Assembly: GCA_964397625.1 (NCBI GenBank)
Contig: CAYNJT010000001.1
Span: 1-64,000, forward strand
DNA from: Leptolinea sp964397625
Lineage (GTDB): Bacteria > Chloroflexota > Anaerolineae > Anaerolineales > Anaerolineaceae
Direction of reading: 5' to 3'
Length of the DNA: 64,000 nt
This document shows, one piece after another, positions 26,201-35,167 of this stretch (positions are counted from its first letter, which is position 1; each line of letters opens with the position of its first letter). The position numbers were made by a program, and so were the translations under genes. The notes under the pieces are model-generated. The model saw nothing but the letters and a program-made list of their open reading frames with translations. It made no database searches and was not told the DNA's origin.

Positions 26201-27048
26201 CTGTGGCGGGCATGATCACGAAGTTTCGCACGCATACCACAAAGGATGGGAACGCCATGGGCTTCGCGACCATCGAAGATGTACAGGGTTTCATTGAGCT
26301 GGTTATCTTCCCCCGAGCCTGGGAAGCCTGCGGAGACTTGCTCAAACCTGACGCCGTGGTGATCGCCACCGGTAAGGCGGATTGCGAATCGGGCGACCCG
26401 AAAGTATTGGTTGACCGCCTGGCTGAGATCGACCTGACAAAACCGCTAAAGAAAAGGAACGGCAAGAAAAAAGCCGACGAATCCGGTGCGCCTGCTGTGA
26501 AACCGGCAGAACCTGCCGCGGAAGAACAATCGGATTACGAACCTGATTGGAATGCCCTGCCGCCACCCGCGGACGATTATGAAGAAATGGCAACCGTGAC
26601 TTCAGAGAATCTGCCAGACAATGCCGCTGGCAGTTCATCGAATGACTGGCCGTCAAACACCGTGATAGGAAACGGGCACACCCCGAAAATCGCGGAAATA
26701 CGAGAGAGTTCTCCATCCATAGAGGCGCCTCCGGCCTTATCGGCGGTTGAAATGTCACACCTTGATCCGGATGCCGTCCCGCAAAAAATCACCGTAGTGT
26801 TAACGCCAACCGGTGATCGCGAGCGTGATAAAGCAAAACTGGTGCGGGCGCATACCATATTGACTGCTCACCCCGGCAGAGACCGGTTTGATTTCCTGCT
26901 TTTTGAAAATAATCAGCGCTATGAAATGGATTTCCCCAATCACACCACCCATGTGTGCGATGAAGTTTTGACGACGCTGAAATTGCTGGTTGGTGAAGAG
27001 AATATCCACATTCGGGACTTGAAGCCCCAGAGCGAAAGCCATGCATAA
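23242..27048 (+). CDS. dnaE: DNA polymerase III alpha subunit
   Basis: 1268 residues, longer than E. coli DnaE (1160). The N-terminal PHP domain begins FVHLHVHSEYSLLDG. The C-family polymerase active site is PDIDLDF (396-402) with a third acidic residue in KVDFLGL (D558). Tandem helix-hairpin-helix and OB-fold regions lie around 800-1060 (VAGMITKFRTHTTKDG). A Pro/Glu/Ala-rich low-complexity linker (about 1075-1180) then separates a C-terminal globular domain (KITVVLTPTGDRERDK...). It is the replicative polymerase, partner of DnaX encoded elsewhere in the window. It overlaps the PhzF gene by 8 bases. Confidence 0.97.
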   Translation: MSFVHLHVHSEYSLLDGFSNIKKLIKRTKELEMPAIALTDHGTMHGIIEFYNAATGAGVKPILGLEAYLAARGMKDRDPNLDRSSTHILLLAENLTGYRNLLKLASAAQLEGFYYYPRIDRDFLAQHAEGLIATTGCLASDISRTILEKGEDAARKKLDWYYDVFGADNFFMELQQHNIPELEQLNKTLLSLGPRYQARYVATNDVHYINKDDARLQDVLLAIQTNTTLNDPKRMRMSDPTYYLRTPQEMQDIFNAVPESLTNTILIAERCNVDLTPEGYHLPVFPVPEGFTAETYLRHLCEEGLRRRYGNRADDPKVRERLEYELGVIHNMGFDAYFLIVWDLCRYAREEGIWYNARGSAAGSMVAYTLDITMVEPINHGLIFERFLNPHRISMPDIDLDFQDDLRPRVLEYCAHRYGEDRVAQIITFGTMGARGALRDVGRVMDIPLSEVDRIAKMIPNVGAGAMTIAEAMESVPEFKTAYEEGTYLKELIETARDMEGAVRNAGTHAAGVIIADQPIVNVVPLHRPTSGSDESPIKVVTQFDMGVLDAQRLLKVDFLGLATLTIMARATELIYQRHNIRFNLQNIPTDDPETFEFISKGHTAGIFQLEGNGMTRYITQMHPENLDNVIAMVALYRPGPMDFIPMYIRRMHGEEKVTYRHPMLEPTFKETYGIPIYQEQLMIAAMNLAGYTASEADELRKAISKKNAEALKKHRTKFIEGSKKNDIAEETAAAIFEDWENFARYGFNKSHAADYGVIAVETAYLKTHYTIEYMTALLSASKNETEKVAFYIADCRSLGINVLPPDINASGWDFTIEDCEGKCSEIRFGLGAIKNVGQGPVETILAVRNEGGRFKDLNDFARRVDLRAVGRRPLESMIKVGALDSFGSRGALLQALDQIISVSGSHFKAAQSGQMTFFGSIQGVEEHIVLPMVADIDRREKLDWEKELIGLYVSDHPLSPYVAYMTDAVTHSSAQLKEASPKEKVTVAGMITKFRTHTTKDGNAMGFATIEDVQGFIELVIFPRAWEACGDLLKPDAVVIATGKADCESGDPKVLVDRLAEIDLTKPLKKRNGKKKADESGAPAVKPAEPAAEEQSDYEPDWNALPPPADDYEEMATVTSENLPDNAAGSSSNDWPSNTVIGNGHTPKIAEIRESSPSIEAPPALSAVEMSHLDPDAVPQKITVVLTPTGDRERDKAKLVRAHTILTAHPGRDRFDFLLFENNQRYEMDFPNHTTHVCDEVLTTLKLLVGEENIHIRDLKPQSESHA

Positions 27049-27859
27049 CACGATCTATCAGGTTGATGCCTTTACAGAAAAACCATTCAAAGGCAACCCT
27101 GCCGGCGTTTATATCAGCAAGACGCCTCGTGATGAAACCTGGATGCGCGGGATGGCCATGGAGATGAACCTGTCGGAAACCGCTTTTCTTTCACCGATGG
27201 AAAATAACACAGACGGTTATTCCCTGCGCTGGTTCACCCCGAAGGTGGAAGTAGACCTGTGCGGTCATGCCACCCTGGCCAGCGCGCACATTCTGTGGGA
27301 ACAGGGATTTTTACGCGCCGATAAAGCGGCAAAATTTCACACACGCAGCGGTCTGCTGACCGCCCGGCCTGGGGATGATGATTGGATATCCCTGGATTTC
27401 CCGGCCAAGTTCGCCGAACCGGCGGAACCTCCCGCAGGATTACTGGAAGGGCTGCGTGTGACTTCTCCACGGTTTGTGGGCTGCAATAAAATGGATTATC
27501 TTGTGGAAGTTGATACCGAAGATGAAGTTCGCGACATGTCTCCGGATCATACCCTGTTAAAGCAGGTTAAAATTCGTGGGGTTATTGTCACAGCGCGGGG
27601 AACAACCAGTGGTTTTGATTTTATCTCCCGCTTCTTTGCCCCGGGCGCCGGAATTGAGGAAGACCCGGTCACCGGTTCAGCGCACACAGCTTTGACTCCC
27701 TACTGGTCAAAAAAGCTGGGCAAGACCGAGATGAAAGCCTACCAGGCCAGCGCTCGCGGCGGTGTGCTGCATGTAGTGGATCGCGGTGAACGCGTGGAAT
27801 TGCGCGGGCAGGCAGTAACCGTCTTTAAGGCAGAGCTTTCATCCTTGCTGGATGATTGA
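27041..27859 (+). CDS. PhzF-family isomerase/epimerase-like protein
   Basis: 272 residues, full length. The family's N-terminal VDAFTEKPFKGNPAGV, the catalytic Glu in MNLSETAFL and the RWFTPKVEVDLCGHATLASA strand are present, with EDPVTGSAHTAL near the C-terminus. PhzF proteins catalyse hydrogen shifts on small acids, but most relatives have no known substrate, and no phenazine genes are present. The start overlaps dnaE by 8 bases, so translation is coupled to the polymerase, which is likely just genome economy. Confidence 0.9.
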   Translation: MHNTIYQVDAFTEKPFKGNPAGVYISKTPRDETWMRGMAMEMNLSETAFLSPMENNTDGYSLRWFTPKVEVDLCGHATLASAHILWEQGFLRADKAAKFHTRSGLLTARPGDDDWISLDFPAKFAEPAEPPAGLLEGLRVTSPRFVGCNKMDYLVEVDTEDEVRDMSPDHTLLKQVKIRGVIVTARGTTSGFDFISRFFAPGAGIEEDPVTGSAHTALTPYWSKKLGKTEMKAYQASARGGVLHVVDRGERVELRGQAVTVFKAELSSLLDD

Positions 27860-27867
27860 CTTTTCGG

Positions 27868-29862
27868 TTAATCCGATCGCATGTTCTTTCCTGATACAAA
27901 AGGTTCGCTCCAGGCCAGTAGGATGGTGCATATCAGCATTAAGAATAGCGCGGGAAATTGGTTCTGGATCAACGCGGGTTTCTGCATATAGGAAAAGAAC
28001 GTTCCGGTGAAACAAGTGACCAACACGATGAGGGCGATCTGGTTGACTACAGGGATTTTTCTCTGATTTTCGACGTATTCAGATCTGTAATCATCCAGGT
28101 GATTTAACACGAAAATCACCGGCCCCACGAGATAGGAAAGCGTGTAATCGTGACTTAGAGCCGGAATGGTCAAGGCAGCCAGTGTGCAGGCAAGGAAAAG
28201 GTATGGGTCCATTAGCCGGTTTCGGCGATATGCCCGAACAAAACAGTACCCGACCATGAGAAGCACAGCGGCTTGCAGTCCTTTTTCAATAAACTTGATG
28301 ACATTATCCGAAAGCCCCCAGGCGTTGTTGTAATAACTGAGAAAACCCAAAATACTATGAGCGCCAGGCCAGTTTATTAATCCCCGCGATTCTACAATCT
28401 TGAAAAGCGATGCCAGGTAGGCAATTCCTATATCTTTCCCCAGAATGAAGAACAGTCCCATATTGACCAACGCGATACTGCCCCAGATGATCAATGTCGG
28501 TTTCCATTTGCGCCAGTCTTCCATGAAAAAAAGAATGAAAATCGCCGGGTAGAGTTTTAACTGAATGGCAAACGTCAACAATATGAAAGACAACCAGCGT
28601 AAACGGGGATACCTGTGGAAAAGAAAAATGGCCAGAAAGGCGCAACCAATGGCTGTCAGATTAAATTGACCTCGTTCGATCTCAAAGGACAAACCATAAG
28701 AGAATAAACCGGCGGCAAACAGGAACCACGCGTAATCGGGTAGCCTCCGGGCTTTTGAGAAAGCCAATGGAAATCCGAGAGTCACGAACACGAACGACAG
28801 GTAGATAAGCAAAGTTTGAAGTTGAAAGGCAGCCTGTTTGTCCATGAGTGCCAGCGGAACAAACAAAACTGTGGCGAACGGCGGATATTTGTTGGCACCC
28901 ACGTAGGGAGACCCGCCGGCGGCGATAGAATCACCGGCTTTCAAGATAAGATTTAGGTCATTGCCGATCGGCCGGATAGCCGGCAGGAAATTCCCATTTT
29001 GCATGAAATGGGATGCGTCAAAGAAAACCGAGCGAACGTAGGCAAAGCCGTACCAGAAAAGGAAAGTGAATATCACCCAGAATGAAACGGAAGCCGACTT
29101 TTCTATGAAATAAACGGCCAGGCGGGTGAGAGCATATTTTGATAGGACCATCCCGAGCAGAATATAGATCGTGCTGGTCAATAGGAACCAGATGCTAAGG
29201 ATGTAGATCAGATTCCAGGGAACCTGGCCCGCGCCGGAGGCCAGCTCAACGGATGTTTCTGATTCGCGATCTGCCAGGTGTAGATCGATCTGTTGTTCTA
29301 CCCACCCCAGCCGGATACTGGCCTGCCCGTAAGCCGGCCCCTTGCCAAAAAGAATATCGACCTGCCTGGTCAGATCACCCTTTTTTTGTACTACAAAGGG
29401 GACTATGCTACTACTGTTGCTTTCAATCCCGTAAGGCGTGATGGACCAGCCTGCGGGCGGCAGATGATCCGCAAGGATCAGTGGAGTACTGTTGATCTTG
29501 ACCTCTTCGATCAGTATTGGGGTATCGGCAGAGAGGGGCTGAATGACCAGAGTTTGGAACCGGTCGGGTGTCAGGCGTTGAGGTAGGGGAACCGTCAACA
29601 CGATCAAACCGGCGATAGCCGCGCAGATGATCAGCATGGCGGTGTGCAGGTCAGGCGATAGCTGGTGGATCGACTTCTTGCCGGTGAATGAAACCAGCAC
29701 AAGGAACATGAGGATACAGATCAGAATACAGCCCGCAAGCAGCGCACTTCCTTTGATCAGTGAGGCAGACCAGGCGTTGAAGAATTGTGTTGCCGTAAAA
29801 AAACCCGCCCCAATACCGGCGATAATGGATAGCAAGATTCTTGAAACGGTTATTTTTCTCAT
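27868..29862 (-). CDS. GT87/DUF2029-type polytopic membrane glycosyltransferase-like protein
   Basis: 664 residues. Three N-terminal membrane segments, an extracytoplasmic beta-rich domain (about 105-215), then about nine membrane helices. The region after about 260 matches the DUF2029 mannosyltransferase-like family (FWYGFAYVRSVFF, then a loop with GSPYVGANKYPPFA, and IERGQFNLTAIGCAFLAIF), which uses polyprenyl-phosphate sugars on the outer face of the membrane. The acceptor is unknown. It is convergent with the PhzF gene, 8 bases apart. The extra N-terminal domain is not part of the standard family. Confidence 0.72.
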   Translation of the reverse strand: MRKITVSRILLSIIAGIGAGFFTATQFFNAWSASLIKGSALLAGCILICILMFLVLVSFTGKKSIHQLSPDLHTAMLIICAAIAGLIVLTVPLPQRLTPDRFQTLVIQPLSADTPILIEEVKINSTPLILADHLPPAGWSITPYGIESNSSSIVPFVVQKKGDLTRQVDILFGKGPAYGQASIRLGWVEQQIDLHLADRESETSVELASGAGQVPWNLIYILSIWFLLTSTIYILLGMVLSKYALTRLAVYFIEKSASVSFWVIFTFLFWYGFAYVRSVFFDASHFMQNGNFLPAIRPIGNDLNLILKAGDSIAAGGSPYVGANKYPPFATVLFVPLALMDKQAAFQLQTLLIYLSFVFVTLGFPLAFSKARRLPDYAWFLFAAGLFSYGLSFEIERGQFNLTAIGCAFLAIFLFHRYPRLRWLSFILLTFAIQLKLYPAIFILFFMEDWRKWKPTLIIWGSIALVNMGLFFILGKDIGIAYLASLFKIVESRGLINWPGAHSILGFLSYYNNAWGLSDNVIKFIEKGLQAAVLLMVGYCFVRAYRRNRLMDPYLFLACTLAALTIPALSHDYTLSYLVGPVIFVLNHLDDYRSEYVENQRKIPVVNQIALIVLVTCFTGTFFSYMQKPALIQNQFPALFLMLICTILLAWSEPFVSGKNMRSD

Positions 29863-29904
29863 TCACCAATCCGGATGGAAACTATGTTTCGTATTCTACC
29901 CGAT

Positions 29905-30609
29905 TCACGATGACGCAAGATTCGGTTCGCTATGATCGCAAGATGTTTTCGCATAGGTGCAAATATCAACCAAAGGGCAATCCGGGCAACCAGGCTTTTG
30001 TGCCTTGCAAATCTCACGCCCCAGCCGGATGAGATTCAGGTGAGCCGGGCCGTAGGTGTCTGGATCAAACAATGCCGATAAATGGTCGTGAGCCTGCTCG
30101 ACGTTCATCTTATCCGGGCGCAATCCCAGCCGCCCGCTGACCCGGTATATATGCGTATCCACGGGAAACGCCGGCATATCCAGAGAGAATTGGAGTACGA
30201 TGGCGGCTGTCTTACGACCAACCCCATTGAAATGTGTCAGCCAGGCATGCGCTTCATCGAACGGCAGGTTTTTCAGGAATGTCAGGTCAAGGTTACCGCG
30301 TTCCTCTGTGATCTCGCGCAACACAGCCTGGATGCGCGGCCCTTTCTGGTTGGCCAATCCGGCCGGGCGAATGCATTCGATGATCTGCGGAATATCGGCG
30401 TCCCGCACGGCTTCCCAGGTGGGGAAAGCGGCTTTCAGGCGCTCAAAAGCTACATCACGGTTGCGGTCGTTGGTGTTCTGCGAAAGGATGGTGGATACCA
30501 ATTCATCCAAGGGAGTCAGGGCAACCCGCCACACTGGCATACCAAACCGGGCGAGAAGTCTCCTGTACACTTCGTCAGCTAGAGATTTGAAGACTGGATC
30601 AGTTTCCAT
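29905..30609 (-). CDS. nth: endonuclease III-type DNA glycosylase
   Basis: 234 residues. A HhH-GPD base-excision-repair fold with the catalytic lysine K133 (GVGRKTAAIV) and aspartate D151 (VDTHIYRVSGRLG). The Fe-S cluster is formed by C201, C208, C211 and C217 (spacing C-x6-C-x2-C-x5-C). It removes oxidised pyrimidines and nicks the abasic site. Lys plus Asp marks the bifunctional Nth type rather than MutY. It lies on the minus strand next to the GT87-like gene with no operon partner. Confidence 0.93.
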   Translation of the reverse strand: METDPVFKSLADEVYRRLLARFGMPVWRVALTPLDELVSTILSQNTNDRNRDVAFERLKAAFPTWEAVRDADIPQIIECIRPAGLANQKGPRIQAVLREITEERGNLDLTFLKNLPFDEAHAWLTHFNGVGRKTAAIVLQFSLDMPAFPVDTHIYRVSGRLGLRPDKMNVEQAHDHLSALFDPDTYGPAHLNLIRLGREICKAQKPGCPDCPLVDICTYAKTSCDHSEPNLASS

Positions 30610-30912
30610 AATTGTGAGTCATTATACGCTTTGACCATCCTTTTTTCTGGGGTAATTGGTTTATGGTTTGCGTCTTTACAAAAGGATATACCTATAGGAT
30701 TAACGTTGATTTCATCACAGATTGATTTGAATTCTGTCCACTTCAGGCATGACTGGAGACAGGATCAGGTATACATCTGGGTGCCTGGTCTTCTGTTTAT
30801 ATCTCGTAATTCAATCAACTCCCCTTTTACGCGCAATCTGATACGGATATCCTCTTCATTCTGGTAGATGGATAGGTGGCAGGATGAGTTACTTTTTATG
30901 CACTCAGTTGTT
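30610..30912. other. 303-base intergenic region, no gene supported
   Basis: It lies between nth and the propeller lipoprotein gene. Short open frames on both strands (for instance 30631-30867 plus and 30765-30912 minus) lack ribosome sites. The minus frame ends with a plausible beta-strand-like stretch (IRIRLRVKGELIELRD), so a decayed gene remnant is possible. No hairpin terminator, tRNA or repeat was found. Confidence 0.4.
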
Positions 30913-32301
30913 TTAAAAGCCAACCCACCCCAACAGAGTGGAGGCTTCTGGAACCAATTGCGGTTTCCAGTCAGGTAAGGATGCCAAAAACACAGTATTT
31001 TCAATGGAGTAATAGATTTTCTGGCTGTCTGGAGAGAAGAATACCGCCTGTACCGGACTATCAGCCAGAGGGAAAACCTTCGTCCCATCCGCGGGCGCGA
31101 GAACAAGCCCCGAATTCTCATTAGAACCAGCCAGCCACTGGCCATCCGTTGATACAGACTGTACTGTCTGGATACCTTTCAGGCTGAGAGTGGATCCATC
31201 CGGACGAATGATCTCTGCACCATCCTGTGAAGATGCCGCCCAGATGCCGGAAGACGGGAAATATTGAAGGAATTCCCAATCCCCCGGCAGCACCATACGT
31301 TGCGGGGAATCCGGAGTGACGGCATACACGCCAGAGGGCTGTTCATTGTTGGTTTCTGACGCGGTTAGAAGGTACATCGCGGTGCGGGATTTCGCGTCCC
31401 AACCGGCGCTCTTAATCAAGCCCGCGTTCAAACTGTAACTGCTGCCATCTTTAACGCTTACCAATCTCAGGTCGCGGTTGCCGCGTTCGATAAGGGATTG
31501 GACTACAAAGGTTTCCGGTCCATCCCATCCCAGCACGGTTTCACGCAGGCTCGCGGGTGTGTACAACAGCCGGTCTTCACTTCCATTCGCGCGTACCGCG
31601 TGCACTGATAAAACCTGCGGCAAGCCCTGAGACACAAAACCGTCTATAGTCTGATATAGCAGCCACTGTCCATCGGGCGACCAGACCGGGGCGATTACAT
31701 CTTCCGTTACCTGACTAATTGGCGTGGTTGTTTTGCTGGATATATCAAAAACCATAAGGCGGCTTCTCTGCCCATCAGACACATCCAGATAAGCCAGACG
31801 GGTTCCATCCGGCGACCAAACCTGGGCTGGTAGATCAGTACGCAGAAATTCTGCCTGCAGGATGTTCTTTTGCTCCACCGTCAATTGGCCGGATTTCAAC
31901 AAAGGAAGCAACTCGCTGGAACCTGTTGAAATGTCGAACAGGGTCAACCCGTTGTCATCGCCCGTGAACAGACTGAACCAGGGTTGAGCCGAATCAGGCG
32001 ATCCGGCAAAACGCAGGCTGCCGCCGGTAGGCCCCAATTCGACCATAGATTTACCAGTCGCACTGATCGCGCGGAGCAGGTTATTTTCACCCTCAAGGAT
32101 CACGACCATCCAAGCATCCGGTACAGTATTGAGATTCGTTGCTGAAAGCGGCTGAGCGGTTGCAGTCAGAGTAGATTGAGCGGCGATAGCTTCAGAAGGT
32201 GCGATAGTGGGATCCATCGCGCCTTGAACCGGGTCAATGCTAACGCAAGCGGTTAACAGAAAATTGAGAAGCAAGAACAATGGAACAATTTTCAGTTTCA
32301 T
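30913..32301 (-). CDS. TolB/WD40-like beta-propeller lipoprotein
   Basis: About 462 residues. The start ATG at 32301 follows GAGG by five bases; the GTG at 32307 is an alternative two codons earlier. Lipobox LLTAC (Cys about 19) follows the signal peptide, so it is anchored outside the cell. At least four PD40-type repeats are visible (VWSPDGTRLAYLD, VWSPDGQWLLYQ, FFSPDSQKIYYS and weaker ones), giving a propeller of six or seven blades. Family members bind proteins or glycans. No Pal or Tol partner is near, as expected outside Gram-negatives. Confidence 0.82.
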   Translation of the reverse strand: MKLKIVPLFLLLNFLLTACVSIDPVQGAMDPTIAPSEAIAAQSTLTATAQPLSATNLNTVPDAWMVVILEGENNLLRAISATGKSMVELGPTGGSLRFAGSPDSAQPWFSLFTGDDNGLTLFDISTGSSELLPLLKSGQLTVEQKNILQAEFLRTDLPAQVWSPDGTRLAYLDVSDGQRSRLMVFDISSKTTTPISQVTEDVIAPVWSPDGQWLLYQTIDGFVSQGLPQVLSVHAVRANGSEDRLLYTPASLRETVLGWDGPETFVVQSLIERGNRDLRLVSVKDGSSYSLNAGLIKSAGWDAKSRTAMYLLTASETNNEQPSGVYAVTPDSPQRMVLPGDWEFLQYFPSSGIWAASSQDGAEIIRPDGSTLSLKGIQTVQSVSTDGQWLAGSNENSGLVLAPADGTKVFPLADSPVQAVFFSPDSQKIYYSIENTVFLASLPDWKPQLVPEASTLLGWVGF

Positions 32302-32372
32302 ATACACCTCGCTCTACTCATTCTGCAAACAATATGCCATATGGGTTCTTCTCTAGTTGTTTATAAACCTTT

Positions 32373-32400
32373 TTGACGATAGAATCACAGATAGTAAATT
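32373..32400 (+). promoter_or_regulatory. promoter of the HerA-like ATPase gene
   Basis: TTGACG (32373-32378), a 16-nt spacer and TAAATT (32395-32400), followed by AGGAG and the ATG at 32420. Confidence 0.55.
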
Positions 32401-32419
32401 GATCATCCAGGAGTGAACC

Positions 32420-34954
32420 ATGGGAAACGGAAACGAATTTTATCTTGGACGTATTTTTGACACAAAACAGGGGAAGGTTGGCGCCGAACCCTATATGTAT
32501 GATCCAGCTGATCTGACCACGCACGCGGTGATCACCGGTATGACCGGTTCCGGCAAAACTGGTTTTTGCATCAGCCTGCTGGAAGAAGCCGCTCTCAACG
32601 GCATCCCGGCCATCGCGGTTGACCCCAAAGGGGACCTGACCAACCTCGTGCTTCACTTTCCAAACCTGTTACCGTCTGACTTTCAACCCTGGATTGACCC
32701 TGACGCGGCTCGCCGTGAAGGAAAGACTGTCGATGTCATGGCCGCGGAAACAGCTGATAATTGGAAGAAGGGGCTCGAAAGCTACGGTCTGGGTAAAGAA
32801 CAACTCGAAAAATTGGGGAAAGCCGTGGATTTTACAATTTATACTCCGGGCTCCTCCTCGGGTGTACCGATCAATATTCTCGCCTCCTTCCAATCGCCGG
32901 ATATCAGCTGGTCAGGAAACGAGGAGATACTGCGAGAAAAGATTGCCAGCATCGTTACCGCGCTGCTGGGATTGGTCGGGGTAACCGACATTGACCCGCT
33001 GCGCTCCCGCGAACATATCCTGATCTCAAATTTGCTGGAAACTGCCTGGAGCAAGGGGCAGACCCTTCAACTATCTGACCTGATTCTGCAGGTTCAGAAT
33101 CCTCCGTTTGAACGCCTCGGAGCATTGCCGGTGGATGGTTTCTTCCCGCCCAAAGACCGCACCGAACTATCCATGCTGCTGAACAACTTCATGGCTTCGC
33201 CATCCTTCCAGATTTGGTTGAGCGGCCAAACCCTGGATATTCAGAAGATTCTTTACAAAGATGACGGCTCACCGCGGCACTCCATTTTCTATATTGCTCA
33301 CCTGAGCGAGAGCGAGCGCATGTTCTTTGTGACCATGCTGTATTCATCCATCGAATCATGGATGCGTAGTCAGCGTGGTACCAGCAGCCTCAGGGCGTTG
33401 GTCTATTTTGATGAGATCATGGGCTACCTGCCGCCCATCGCCAATCCTCCGTCGCGCACCGTTATCTTACGTATGCTTAAACAGGCGCGCGCTTTTGGAG
33501 TCGGACTGGTTCTGGCTACTCAGAACCCGGTGGATCTGGATTACAAAGCCCTGTCCAATGCTGGCACATGGATCATCGGCCGCCTGCAAACCGAACAGGA
33601 TAAGAACCGCCTGCTGGATGGTCTGACCAGCGCGGCCGGCGGTGTGGACAGAGGCGCCGTGGATAAAATGCTCTCCGGACTTGGGAAAAGGATTTTCCTT
33701 GTCCAGAATGTGCATGCCAAAGCGCCGGTCCTTATTGGCACCCGTTGGTGCTTGAATTACCTGGCTGGACCTTTGACCCGCTCGCAGATCCCGGCAGCCA
33801 ACGCGCTTGTGGGCGCCAAAGCTCCGGCAGAAACCGCTCCGGTAAAAGTTCCGCAGACCGCGGGGGTTGAAGCAGCCTCTTCAGCCGTGTCTGCCGCGTC
33901 TACCCGAGCGGCCGCCCAAACAGCCTCCTCAGGCAGTCCTTATACCTCCACAAGGCCTGGCATCCCACAGGGATTGGATGAAGTATTCTTCCCAAATAAC
34001 CTGTCCTTTTCTCAGGCCGCGGAGCAGGCTGGAGCTTCCGGCCCGCAAAGCGGATTGGTCTACAAACCGGCTTTACTGGCGCAACTACAGGTTAATTACC
34101 TATCCCGCAGCATGAATCTGGATTCCTCCCGCCGGATGACATGCCTGGTAGAAGATGAGGTTTCCGGCAGAATAGCCTGGGAAGATTACACATTCCCGGA
34201 ACAGGATATAAAGAGTCTCAAAGCCGTGCGCGCACCGGTTGACGCGTTGTATGATACATTCCCGAGTTGGCTGGGAGATGTTAAACGCCTTGGCCAGATG
34301 CAAAATGATTATGAAGACTGGGCCTACCGAACCGGAACAATAACTGTTCTTTCTAATAAGTCCTTAAAGCAGAACGCGGCTCCCGGCATGAAGAAAGAAG
34401 AGTTCATTGCCATGTGCCAGAGAGCGGCAGAAGACGCGGCAAAGAGCGAGATCGATAAGATCGAACGTGATTATGCCGGAAAAGCCGCTGTGCTGGACGC
34501 GAAAATCAAGAAACAGCATGTGGAGATTGACCAGAAAGAAAGCCAATTGAACGCCCGCCGCACGGATGAGATTGTAAAAGGCGCCAGTGTGGTTGGCAAT
34601 GTTCTCATGGGTATTCTGGGTGGAAAAAAGAGCGGGATCAGCTCTGCCATTTCCGGCGGGTCATCGACCATTAACAAGCACCGCATGGCGGAGGAAGCAG
34701 CCGCCCGTTTGGAACAGGAAAAGAGCGACATGGCGGCTCTGGAGGCGCAAAAGGCTTCTCTTGACGCAAACAAAGCAGCGGAAATTGCCGCCGTGCGCGA
34801 AAAATGGCTGAAAGTAGCCGAAGATATTCAGGAAGTACCGGTTGCGCCGGCCAAGAAGGATATCTACGTCGAACTGTTCGGGATTGCCTGGCTGCCGTAC
34901 TATACGGTGAAAGCCGGGTTGGAAGACAGATTAATCCCGGCGTTCAAGAGGTAA
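32420..34954 (+). CDS. HerA/FtsK-like ATPase with C-terminal coiled coil
   Basis: 844 residues. Walker A is GMTGSGKT (residues 40-47) and Walker B is in ALVYFDEIMGYLPP, with sensor-like ATQNPVDLDY: the HerA/DUF87 fold of the FtsK-HerA motor superfamily. A Ser/Ala/Thr/Pro linker (about 465-510), a globular part, and a charged coiled coil (about 655-820) holding a short hydrophobic Gly-rich stretch complete the protein. The coiled coil could support oligomerisation or membrane contact. No NurA nuclease is adjacent, so this is not the classical HerA-NurA repair pair; defence and conjugation roles are open. Confidence 0.83.
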   Translation: MGNGNEFYLGRIFDTKQGKVGAEPYMYDPADLTTHAVITGMTGSGKTGFCISLLEEAALNGIPAIAVDPKGDLTNLVLHFPNLLPSDFQPWIDPDAARREGKTVDVMAAETADNWKKGLESYGLGKEQLEKLGKAVDFTIYTPGSSSGVPINILASFQSPDISWSGNEEILREKIASIVTALLGLVGVTDIDPLRSREHILISNLLETAWSKGQTLQLSDLILQVQNPPFERLGALPVDGFFPPKDRTELSMLLNNFMASPSFQIWLSGQTLDIQKILYKDDGSPRHSIFYIAHLSESERMFFVTMLYSSIESWMRSQRGTSSLRALVYFDEIMGYLPPIANPPSRTVILRMLKQARAFGVGLVLATQNPVDLDYKALSNAGTWIIGRLQTEQDKNRLLDGLTSAAGGVDRGAVDKMLSGLGKRIFLVQNVHAKAPVLIGTRWCLNYLAGPLTRSQIPAANALVGAKAPAETAPVKVPQTAGVEAASSAVSAASTRAAAQTASSGSPYTSTRPGIPQGLDEVFFPNNLSFSQAAEQAGASGPQSGLVYKPALLAQLQVNYLSRSMNLDSSRRMTCLVEDEVSGRIAWEDYTFPEQDIKSLKAVRAPVDALYDTFPSWLGDVKRLGQMQNDYEDWAYRTGTITVLSNKSLKQNAAPGMKKEEFIAMCQRAAEDAAKSEIDKIERDYAGKAAVLDAKIKKQHVEIDQKESQLNARRTDEIVKGASVVGNVLMGILGGKKSGISSAISGGSSTINKHRMAEEAAARLEQEKSDMAALEAQKASLDANKAAEIAAVREKWLKVAEDIQEVPVAPAKKDIYVELFGIAWLPYYTVKAGLEDRLIPAFKR

Positions 34955-35026
34955 TCCGGGCTGATATTGAATCCCTCACCGGAAGAACCATCCGGGGTTC
35001 ACTAAGGATGCAAAGAATCCCCCCTG

Positions 35027-35154
35027 CCCCCCTTCTGACCGGGAAAGCACCGGTCAAAGGGGGATGGAATTCGATGGCTGAGCCTGTCTAAGCCTGCTAG
35101 GTGCTGCCCTCAACAGGCTCGGGTATCATCATGGATGGGTCGGCCTGTCATAAG
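35027..35154 (+). repeat. hairpin-rich repeat, copy A (degenerate)
   Basis: It starts with a strong stem: CCCCCTT and TGACCGG (35028-35042) pair with CCGGTCA and AAGGGGG (35050-35063), one bulged C. A second palindrome follows, GAGCCTGT (from 35080) with ACAGGCTC ending at 35120, then a conserved tail GGGTATCATCATGGATGGGT. The part from 35057 onward recurs with a few substitutions at 35268. It lies after the HerA-like gene and before the gap, so this looks like one unit of a tandem array. Confidence 0.8.
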
Positions 35155-35167
35155 ACAATCGGACCAA

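Noticed and set aside
30765..31145. 126-codon minus-strand frame overlapping the propeller lipoprotein gene
   Set aside because: Most of it is out of frame inside a clear gene; only the final part in the intergenic region could be a remnant.
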